DNA from: Streptomyces camelliae
GTDB taxonomy: Bacteria > Actinomycetota > Actinomycetes > Streptomycetales > Streptomycetaceae
Reading direction: 5' to 3'
Assembly: GCF_027625935.1 (NCBI RefSeq)
Contig: NZ_CP115300.1
Location: 8,122,001-8,186,000 of the forward strand
Length of the DNA: 64,000 nucleotides
Numbering within the stretch: position 1 is the stretch's first letter; each line of letters begins with the position of its first letter. Made by a program: the position numbers and the translations under genes. The notes beneath the pieces are model-generated. The model saw only the letters and a program-made list of their open reading frames with translations. It was not told the DNA's origin and did no database searches. Of the stretch, positions 45,186-52,564 are shown piece after piece.

Positions 45186-47354
45186 ATGGGGGAGAACAGG
45201 CTGGTTCAGGGCCGGTACCGGCTGCTCGAACTGCTCGGGCGGGGCGGGATGGGTGAGGTGTGGCGGGCCCGGGACGAGTCCCTGGGCCGGCAGGTCGCGG
45301 TGAAGTGCCTCAAGCCGCTCGGCCCGTACCACGATCCCGCCCTCGCCCGCGTCCTGCGGGAGCGGTTCCGCCGCGAGGCCCGGGTCGCCGCGTCGCTCTC
45401 GCACCCCGGGGTGACCGTCGTCCACGACTTCGGCGAGTGCGACGGCATGCCGTACCTGGTGATGGAACTGCTCGACGGCCGCGATCTGAGCCGGCTGCTG
45501 GAGGAGAACAAGGGCCACCCGCTGCCCGTCGACGACGTCACGGACATCGCCGCCCAGGTCGCCGCCGCCCTGGCCTACACCCATCGACACGGCATAGTCC
45601 ACCGGGACTTGAAACCGGCCAACATCGTGCGGCTGACCGACGGCACTGTGAAGATCTGCGACTTCGGCATCGCCCGCCTCGGCCACGGCATCGGCTTCAC
45701 CGCCCGGCTGACCGGCACCGGCGTCGCCCTCGGCACCCCGCACTACATGTCCCCGGAACAGATCGGCGGCGGCGAGGTGGACCAGCGCAGTGACCTGTAC
45801 TCGCTGGGCTGTGTGCTCTACGAAATCGCCACCGGGGCACCGCCGTTCGACCTGGAGGACGCCTGGGCCGTCCTCATCGGCCACCGCGACACCCCGCCCC
45901 GCCCCCTGCGCGAGCTGCGCCCGGAACTGCCCGGCCACCTCCAGGAGATCATCCTCGCTCTGCTGGCCAAACGGCCGGAGGAACGGCCGTACGACGGCGG
46001 TGAGTTGCTGCGCAGAATCCGGTCCGGGCACATGACGAGCAAGCCGGTCAAGGCCGTTGAGTCAGCTGTCGGGGAGGAGGGGGGCCGACTGCCGTCCTGG
46101 ACTCATCGCATGACCACCGGGCACAAGGCGCTCGGCGCCGGACCGGGCGCTCTGCCGCCGGACCCCGGGGCGGTGCTGTCGGGCTGCTGGGTCGTGACGC
46201 CGGAGGCGGTCGCGCCCCGAAGGAGCGCGGGGTCCCATCTGACCTGGGGCCATCGCCGCGGAGGCGCGACCGGCCGCAACGGACCGGCGGGCGACCGGCA
46301 CCCCGTTCCGGCCCTCCCCGCGGAGCGCCTCGGTCCCGACCACCCCGAGAGCCTGGCCGGCCGGTACGAGGCCGCCTTCACCCTCCTGCGCGCCGGCCGG
46401 GTCGCCGAGGCGCTCGACGCCTACACGGACGTCGCCGAGGCCAGCGCGCGGGTGCTCGGCGCCGACCACCCCGACACGCTTGCCGCCCGTCAGGAGACCG
46501 CCTACGTGCTCGGCCGGCTGGGCCGCCACTTCGAGGCCCACCAGGTGTACAGCACGGTGCTCGCCGCCCGGGTGCGGGCCATGGGCCCCGACCACCCGGA
46601 CACCCTGCGCTGCCGGCACAACCTCGCCTGCACCCTCGGCCGGCTCGGGCGGCCGGCCGACGCGCTGCGCGCCGCCCTCGACGTGGCCGGGGCGAGGGCG
46701 CGGGTGCTCGGCGCCGACCATCCCGACACCCTGGTCTCCCGCTGTGAAGTCGCCTACGCGCAGGGGCAGTCGGGCCACTGGGAGGAGGCCCTGCGGCTCT
46801 ACCGCGAGGTCGCCGAAGTCCGGGCCCGCGTCCTCGGCCAGGATCACCCCGACACCCTGGCCGCCCGCTACGAGACCGCCCTCAGCCTCGGCCGGCTCGG
46901 CCGCAGCGCGGACGCCCTGCGCCTGTACCGCGACCTGATCGAGGACCGCACCCGTGTCCTCGGCCCCGGCCACTGCGACACCCTGCGCGCCCGGCACGGC
47001 CTCGGGGTCAACCTCGGCCGGCTCGGCCGCTGGGAGGAGGCCCTGGCCGAGGCCCGCGACGTGTGCCTGCTGCGCGAGCAGGTCCTCGGCCCCGCCCACC
47101 CCGACACGCTCGTCAGTCACCGTGAGATCGCCGTGGCCCTGGGCTGGCTCGGCCGGTGGGAGGACGCCCTCACCGAGTACCGCCGGGTCGCCGCCACCCG
47201 CGAGCGGACCCTCGGCCCGGACCATCCCGACACCCTCGCGAGCCGCAACGACGAAGCCCACTGCCTGGAGCGGCTCGGCCGGGGCACCGAGGCCGGCGAG
47301 CTGTACCGCAGGGTCGCAGTGGTCCGCCACCGGCTCGCGCCCGGCAGCGCCTGA
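45186..47354 (+). CDS. Ser/Thr protein kinase fused to a TPR-like repeat array
   Basis: A 722-residue protein. The N-terminal Hanks-type kinase domain (1-285) has the glycine loop GRGGMGEV (18-25), Lys40, HRDLKPAN (catalytic Asp141) and DFG (159-161), so it should be active. A low-complexity linker (about 286-385) has no transmembrane helix and no PASTA domain. The C-terminus is eight tandem 42-residue repeats with the core LGxDHPDTLxxRxExAxxLGRLGRxxEALxxYRxV, the TPR type found in kinesin light chain and STAND proteins. The kinase is therefore soluble and probably recruits partners by the repeats. The ATG start is preferred to an upstream GTG. Confidence 0.9.
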   Translation: MGENRLVQGRYRLLELLGRGGMGEVWRARDESLGRQVAVKCLKPLGPYHDPALARVLRERFRREARVAASLSHPGVTVVHDFGECDGMPYLVMELLDGRDLSRLLEENKGHPLPVDDVTDIAAQVAAALAYTHRHGIVHRDLKPANIVRLTDGTVKICDFGIARLGHGIGFTARLTGTGVALGTPHYMSPEQIGGGEVDQRSDLYSLGCVLYEIATGAPPFDLEDAWAVLIGHRDTPPRPLRELRPELPGHLQEIILALLAKRPEERPYDGGELLRRIRSGHMTSKPVKAVESAVGEEGGRLPSWTHRMTTGHKALGAGPGALPPDPGAVLSGCWVVTPEAVAPRRSAGSHLTWGHRRGGATGRNGPAGDRHPVPALPAERLGPDHPESLAGRYEAAFTLLRAGRVAEALDAYTDVAEASARVLGADHPDTLAARQETAYVLGRLGRHFEAHQVYSTVLAARVRAMGPDHPDTLRCRHNLACTLGRLGRPADALRAALDVAGARARVLGADHPDTLVSRCEVAYAQGQSGHWEEALRLYREVAEVRARVLGQDHPDTLAARYETALSLGRLGRSADALRLYRDLIEDRTRVLGPGHCDTLRARHGLGVNLGRLGRWEEALAEARDVCLLREQVLGPAHPDTLVSHREIAVALGWLGRWEDALTEYRRVAATRERTLGPDHPDTLASRNDEAHCLERLGRGTEAGELYRRVAVVRHRLAPGSA

Positions 47355-48191
47355 CCACGGCGGGGCGCGTACCGGTGGGGCGGGACTGGTCAGGGTCGGG
47401 GGTCTGCCGGTGGCGTGGGGCGTCTGGCCACGCCGATGGGCAGGGGCCTGATCACGGTCGGTGGTCCGTCAGCGGTGGGGGCGCCTGACCGCGCCCGGGA
47501 GCCTGCCGGTGGGGCGGGGGCTGATCATGGTCGGGGTCTGTCAGCGGTGTGGGGTGTCTGAGCACGGCTGGTGTCTGCCGGTGGCGTGCGGCGTCTGGCC
47601 ACGCCGATGGGCAGGGGCCTGATCGCGGCCGGTGGTCCGTCAGCGGTGGGGGCGCCTGACCGCGCCCGGAAACCTGCCGGTGGGGCGGGGGCTGATCATG
47701 GTCGGGGTCTGTCAGCGGTGTGGGGCGTCTGAGCACGGCTGGTGTCTGCCGGTGGCCTGCGGCGTCTGGCCACGCCGACGGGCAGGGGCCTGATCGCGGC
47801 CGGTGGTCCGTCAGCGGTGGGGGCGCCTGACCGCGCCCGGGAGCCTGCCGGTGGGGCGGGGCTGATAGAGGTCGGGAGCGCGTGCCGGTGACGCGGGGCC
47901 TGATCGCGGCCGGTGTCTGGCGGTGGCGGGGCGCCCGACCGTGGCCGGCGCCTGCGCCTGACCACCCCGAGGCCCGCCGGTGCCGCCGGGCCTGGACACG
48001 CCCGAGGCCCGCCTGGGGCTCCGCGCCTGACCACCCCGAGGCCCGCCGGTGCCGCCGGGCCTGGACACGCCCGAGGCCCGCCTGGGGCCCCGCGCCCGGA
48101 TACTCCCGAGTCCCGCCTGGGGCGCGCCGGGTCCGGACACGTCAGGGGCGCACCTCTGGCCGCCGTGGATCAACACGTGTTACGAAGAACC
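47355..48191. repeat. Non-coding tandem-repeat block with 171-bp and 69-bp units
   Basis: About 840 bp with no credible gene. From about 47405 to 47870 a 171-bp unit occurs nearly three times: the marker CGTCTGGCCACGCCGA starts at 47421, 47592 and 47763, exactly 171 bp apart, with only a few differences. Each unit is itself made of about five degenerate pieces of roughly 34 bp (CTGATC-CGG...CGGTGG). From 47954 a 69-bp unit (GCGCCTGACCACCCCGAGGC...) is repeated exactly at 48023, with a third, decayed copy after 48091. It ends next to a 10-bp palindrome AACACGTGTT (48172-48181). Open frames through it have no ribosome binding sites. Confidence 0.8.
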
Positions 48192-49757
48192 ATGGCTGCC
48201 CCTCACGCAACCCGCACGTACGACGCCGTCATCGTCGGCGGTGGACACAACGGCCTGGTCGCCGCCGCCTACCTGGCCCGGGCCGGCCGCTCTGTCCTGG
48301 TGCTGGAACGGCTCGACCACACCGGCGGAGCCGCCGTCTCCACCCGCGCCTTCGCCGGCGTCGACGCCCGGCTGTCGCGCTACTCCTACCTGGTCAGCCT
48401 GCTGCCGCGGAAGATCGTGCGCGATCTCGGCCTCGACTTCCGGGTCCGCGCCCGCACCATCTCCTCGTACACCCCCGCCGAACGCGACGGCCGGCCCACC
48501 GGACTCCTCGTCGGCGGCGGCGAGCAGCGCACCCGGGAGGCCTTCGCCCGGCTGACCGGCGGCGCACGCGAGTACGCGGCCTGGGAGCGCTTCTACGGCA
48601 TGACCGCCCGCGTCGCCGAACGGGTCTTCCCGACCCTCACCGAGCCCCTGCCCACCCGCGAGGAACTGCGCCGCCGCATCGACGACGAGACCGCCTGGCG
48701 CACCCTGTTCGAGGAGCCGATCGGCGTCGCCGTCGAGCGGGACTTCGCCGACGACCTGGTGCGGGGCGTGGTCCTCACCGACGCCCTCATCGGCACCTTC
48801 GCCGACGCTCACGACCCCTCCCTCGTCCAGAACCGCTGCTTCCTCTACCACGTCATCGGCGGCGGCACCGGCGCCTGGGACGTACCCGTCGGCGGCATGG
48901 GCGCCCTCACCGACGCGCTGGCCGCCGCAGCCCGTTCGGCGGGCGCGGTCCTCCGCACCGGTCACGAGGCGGTCCGGATCGCCACCGACGGCGACCGTGC
49001 CGAGGTCACCTACCGCACGGCCGACGGTGAGGGCGTCGCCGCCGCCCGGCACGTCCTGGTGAACGCATCCCCGCACGAACTGGCCGCACTCACCGGGGAC
49101 TTGGCGCCCGAGCCGGCCGAGGGCGCCCAGCTCAAGGTCAACATGCTGCTCACCCGGCTGCCCAGGCTGCGCGACCCGGACGTCGACCCGCGCGAGGCCT
49201 TCGCCGGCACCTTCCACATCGCCGAGGGCTACCGGCAGCTCGCCACCGCCCACGCCCAGGCCGCCGCCGGCGAACTCCCCGCCGTGCCGCCCGCGGAGAT
49301 CTACTGCCACTCCCTGACCGACCCTTCGATCCTCGGCCCGGAACTCGCCGAGCGCGGCTACCAGACGCTCACCCTGTTCGGCCTGCACACCCCTGCCCGG
49401 CTCTTCGACCGGGACAACGACGTCGTGCGCGAGGAACTGCTGAAGTCCACGCTCGCCCAGCTCGACGCCCACCTCGCCGAGCCGCTCGCCGACTGTCTGG
49501 CCACGGACGCCGACGGCCGTCCCTGCATCGAGGCGAAGACCCCGCTCGACCTCGAACGCGACCTCAGGCTGCCCGGCGGCAACATCTTCCACCGCGCCCT
49601 GTCCTGGCCCTACGCCCAGGAGGGCACGGGCCGTTGGGGAGTGGAGACGGGCCACGCCAACGTCCTGCTGTGCGGGGCGGGCGCGGTGCGCGGGGGAGGG
49701 GTGAGCGGGGTGCCGGGGCACAACGCGGCGATGGCGGTGCTTCAGGCCACCGCGTGA
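48192..49757 (+). CDS. CrtI-like FAD/NAD(P)-dependent oxidoreductase
   Basis: A 521-residue flavoprotein of the phytoene desaturase/amine oxidase class. The N-terminal dinucleotide motif is YDAVIVGGGHNGLVAAAYLARAG (residues 10-32), followed by LERLDHTGGAAVS. The C-terminal FAD motif is CGAGAVRGGGVSGVPGHNAA. It is of the 'phytoene dehydrogenase-related' (PYNDD-like) group, not a carotenoid cluster enzyme, as no crt genes are near. Substrate unknown. The open frame extends back into the repeats but the ATG at the start of the dinucleotide fold is the likely start, with only a weak GAAGAA before it. Confidence 0.85.
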   Translation: MAAPHATRTYDAVIVGGGHNGLVAAAYLARAGRSVLVLERLDHTGGAAVSTRAFAGVDARLSRYSYLVSLLPRKIVRDLGLDFRVRARTISSYTPAERDGRPTGLLVGGGEQRTREAFARLTGGAREYAAWERFYGMTARVAERVFPTLTEPLPTREELRRRIDDETAWRTLFEEPIGVAVERDFADDLVRGVVLTDALIGTFADAHDPSLVQNRCFLYHVIGGGTGAWDVPVGGMGALTDALAAAARSAGAVLRTGHEAVRIATDGDRAEVTYRTADGEGVAAARHVLVNASPHELAALTGDLAPEPAEGAQLKVNMLLTRLPRLRDPDVDPREAFAGTFHIAEGYRQLATAHAQAAAGELPAVPPAEIYCHSLTDPSILGPELAERGYQTLTLFGLHTPARLFDRDNDVVREELLKSTLAQLDAHLAEPLADCLATDADGRPCIEAKTPLDLERDLRLPGGNIFHRALSWPYAQEGTGRWGVETGHANVLLCGAGAVRGGGVSGVPGHNAAMAVLQATA

Positions 49758-49794
49758 CACCGCTACCGCTCACAGACCACCGGTCCCCAAAGAA

Positions 49795-49809
49795 CTGACG
49801 ATACGTCAG
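49795..49809. promoter_or_regulatory. CTGAC-N5-GTCAG operator upstream of nitronate monooxygenase
   Basis: CTGACGATACGTCAG is a perfect 15-bp dyad 43 bp before the start codon. The same arms, followed by the same AAAA, occur at 63600-63614. Confidence 0.7.
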
Positions 49810-49852
49810 AAAAACTCTTCCGTCGTCCGGCCGGCTGCGGCATCCTGCGCCC

Positions 49853-50965
49853 ATGCAGACGGAGCTGAGCAAGAGACTGGGAGTCGAGCACGCCGTCTTC
49901 GGCTTCACGCCGTTCCCTGCCGTCGCCGCGGCCATCAGCCGGGCCGGCGGCTTCGGCGTGCTCGGCGCGGTCCGCTACACCGCCCCCGACGACCTCAAAC
50001 GCGACCTCGACTGGATCGAGGCGCACGTGGGCGACCGGCCGTACGGGCTGGACGTGGTCATGCCCGCGAAGAAGGTCGAGGGCGTGACCGAGGCGGACGT
50101 CGAGGCGATGATCCCCGAGGGGCACCGGCAGTTCGTACGGGACACCCTCGCCCGGCACGGGGTGCCGGAACTGGCCGAGGGCGAAGCGTCCGGGTGGCGC
50201 ATCACCGGGTGGATGGAGCAGGTCGCCCGCACCCAGCTCGACGTCGCCTTCGACTATCCGATCAAGCTGCTCGCCAACGCCCTCGGCTCGCCGCCCGCCG
50301 ACGTCGTCGCCCGCGCCCACGAACGGGACGTCCTGGTCGCCGCGCTCGCCGGCAGCGCCCGGCACGCCCGCAAACACCAGGAGGCGGGCATCGACATCGT
50401 CGTCGCCCAGGGCTACGAGGCAGGCGGCCACACCGGGGAGATCGCCACGATGGTGCTCACCCCCGAGATCGTGGACGCCGTCGACCCGCTGCCCGTCCTC
50501 GCCGCCGGCGGCATCGGCAGCGGACAGCAGGTGGCCGCCGCGCTCACCCTCGGCGCCCAGGGTGTGTGGCTGGGCTCCATATGGCTGACCACCACAGAAG
50601 CCGATCTGCACTCGCCCGCCCTGACCCGCAAGCTGCTCGCCGCCGGGTCCGGGGACACCGTCCGCTCCCGCGCCCTGACGGGCAAGCCCGCACGGCAGCT
50701 CCGCACCGAGTGGACCGACGCCTGGGACGATCCGGCCGGACCCGGCACCCTGCCCATGCCGCTGCAGGGACTGCTGGTGGCCGAGGCGGTCTCCCGGATC
50801 CAGAAGTACGAGGTCGAACCGCTGCTCGGCACCCCCGTCGGGCAGATCGTCGGCCGGATGAGCAGCGAGCGCAGCGTCCAGGCCGTCGTCGACGACCTCA
50901 CCCGCGGCTTCGAGCGGGCCGTGGACCGCATCAACCGCATCGCCGGGAGGAGCGGCCAGTCGTGA
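49853..50965 (+). CDS. Nitronate monooxygenase family flavoprotein
   Basis: A 370-residue FMN TIM-barrel enzyme of the 2-nitropropane dioxygenase family: FTPFPAVAAAISRAGGFGVLGA, IVVAQGYEAGGHTGE (the substrate/FMN segment with the conserved His) and VLAAGGIGSGQQVAAALTLGAQGVWLGS. Family members oxidise alkyl nitronates or act as enoyl reductases. Coupling to an acyl-CoA synthetase (GTGA overlap) suggests a lipid/CoA substrate rather than detoxification. Confidence 0.88.
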   Translation: MQTELSKRLGVEHAVFGFTPFPAVAAAISRAGGFGVLGAVRYTAPDDLKRDLDWIEAHVGDRPYGLDVVMPAKKVEGVTEADVEAMIPEGHRQFVRDTLARHGVPELAEGEASGWRITGWMEQVARTQLDVAFDYPIKLLANALGSPPADVVARAHERDVLVAALAGSARHARKHQEAGIDIVVAQGYEAGGHTGEIATMVLTPEIVDAVDPLPVLAAGGIGSGQQVAAALTLGAQGVWLGSIWLTTTEADLHSPALTRKLLAAGSGDTVRSRALTGKPARQLRTEWTDAWDDPAGPGTLPMPLQGLLVAEAVSRIQKYEVEPLLGTPVGQIVGRMSSERSVQAVVDDLTRGFERAVDRINRIAGRSGQS

Positions 50966-52524
50966 ACGCACCCGTGAGCACGCCGCCCGCCGGTTTCTGG
51001 GCCGAGGCCGCCCGGCACCCCGATCACACCGTCCTCATCGCCCCCGACGGCGAGGAGTGGACCGCCGGACGCCTGCACGCCGCCGCCAACCGGCTCGTCC
51101 ACGGGCTGCGCGCGGCCGGTCTCGAACGCGGCGACTCCTTCGCCGTCGTGCTGCCCAACGGCGTCGAGTTCTTCACCGCCTACCTGGCCGCCACCCAGGC
51201 CGGTCTCTATCTGGTCCCGGTCAACCACCACCTCGTCGGCCCAGAGATCGCCTGGATCGTCGCCGACTCCGGCGCCAAGGTGCTCATCGCCCACGAGCGG
51301 TTCGGCGCCGCCGCGCGCGCCGCCGCCGACGAGGCGGGACTGCCGTCGTGTCACCGGTACGCGGTCGGCGAGGTCGAGGACTTCCGGCCGTACGGCCAAC
51401 TCCTCGACGGCCAGCCGGAGTCGGCCCCCACGGGCCGCGAACTCGGCTGGGTCATGAACTACACCTCCGGTACGACCGGACGCCCGCGCGGCATCCGCCG
51501 ACCGCTGCCCGGCAAGGCGCCGGAGGAGGCCTACCTCGGCGGCTTTCTCGGCATCTTCGGCATCAAGCCGTTCGACGACAACGTCCACCTGGTCTGCTCA
51601 CCGCTCTACCACACGGCCGTCCTGCAGTTCGCGGGCGCGTCCCTGCACATCGGCCACCGGCTGGTGCTGATGGACAAGTGGACTCCTGAGGAGATGCTCC
51701 GCCGCATCGACACCCACCGGTGCACGCACACCCATATGGTCCCGACCCAGTTCCACCGGCTGCTGGCCCTCCCGGACGAGGTGAGGGCCCGTTACGACGT
51801 CTCGTCCATGCGGCACGCCATCCACGGCGCCGCCCCCTGCCCGGACCACGTCAAGCGGGCCATGATCGACTGGTGGGGGCACTGTGTGGAGGAGTACTAC
51901 GCGGCCAGTGAGGGCGGTGGTGCCTTCGCCACTGCCGAGGACTGGCTGAAGAAGCCCGGCACGGTCGGCAAGGCCTGGCCCATCAGCGAACTCGCGGTCT
52001 TCGACGACGACGGCAACCGGCTGCCGCCCGGCCGACTCGGCACCGTCTACATGAAGATGAGCACCGGGGGCTTCTCGTACCACAAGGACGAGGCCAAGAC
52101 CCGCAAGAACCGCATCGGTGACTTCTTCACCGTCGGCGACCTCGGCGTACTCGACGAGGACGGCTACCTGTTCCTGCGTGACCGAAAGATCGACATGATC
52201 ATCTCCGGCGGGGTCAACATCTACCCGGCGGAGATCGAGTCCGTGCTCCTCTCCCACCCGGCCGTCGCCGACGCCGCCGCCTTCGGCATCCCGCACGACG
52301 ACTGGGGCGAGGAGGTCAAGGCCGTGGTCGAACCGGCCCCCGGCCACGAACCCGGCCCGGCCCTCGCCGCCGCCCTGCTGGACCACTGCGCGCGGCAACT
52401 CGCCGCCTACAAGCGGCCCAAGAGCGTCGACTTCATCGCCGAGATGCCCCGCGACCCCAACGGCAAGCTGTACAAGCGGCGCCTGCGGGACCCGTACTGG
52501 GCGGGCCGCACACGTCCGGTCTGA
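50962..52524 (+). CDS. Acyl-CoA synthetase (FadD-type)
   Basis: A 520-residue acyl-adenylate-forming ligase: P-loop YTSGTTGRPRGIRRP, YYAASEGGG, the linker motif DRKIDMIISGGVNIYPAEIE and the C-terminal Lys in PNGKLYKR. It activates a carboxylic acid to its CoA thioester. The GTG start overlaps the stop of the nitronate monooxygenase gene, so the pair is translationally coupled. A bidirectional hairpin lies directly after the stop. Chain-length preference cannot be read from sequence. Confidence 0.92.
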   Translation: MNAPVSTPPAGFWAEAARHPDHTVLIAPDGEEWTAGRLHAAANRLVHGLRAAGLERGDSFAVVLPNGVEFFTAYLAATQAGLYLVPVNHHLVGPEIAWIVADSGAKVLIAHERFGAAARAAADEAGLPSCHRYAVGEVEDFRPYGQLLDGQPESAPTGRELGWVMNYTSGTTGRPRGIRRPLPGKAPEEAYLGGFLGIFGIKPFDDNVHLVCSPLYHTAVLQFAGASLHIGHRLVLMDKWTPEEMLRRIDTHRCTHTHMVPTQFHRLLALPDEVRARYDVSSMRHAIHGAAPCPDHVKRAMIDWWGHCVEEYYAASEGGGAFATAEDWLKKPGTVGKAWPISELAVFDDDGNRLPPGRLGTVYMKMSTGGFSYHKDEAKTRKNRIGDFFTVGDLGVLDEDGYLFLRDRKIDMIISGGVNIYPAEIESVLLSHPAVADAAAFGIPHDDWGEEVKAVVEPAPGHEPGPALAAALLDHCARQLAAYKRPKSVDFIAEMPRDPNGKLYKRRLRDPYWAGRTRPV

Positions 52525-52529
52525 GCAGG

Positions 52530-52561
52530 TGTGGTCCCGCCCCATGTGGGACGGGACCACA
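52530..52561. terminator. Bidirectional hairpin terminator
   Basis: TGTGGTCCCG(C)CCC and GGG(A)CGGGACCACA form a long stem with one mismatch and a 4-nt ATGT loop between the convergent ends of the acyl-CoA synthetase and the acylase genes. Confidence 0.85.
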
Positions 52562-52564
52562 TAC

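Noticed and set aside
47452..48176. Pro/Arg-rich repeat proteins on the minus strand
   Set aside because: Open frames follow only from the 171-bp period being a multiple of three and from high GC; no ribosome binding site or recognisable product.
48172..48181. AACACGTGTT palindrome as an operator of the CrtI-like gene
   Set aside because: A 10-bp palindrome this close to the start codon is not strong enough by itself and has no second copy nearby; kept only as a note in the repeat entry.
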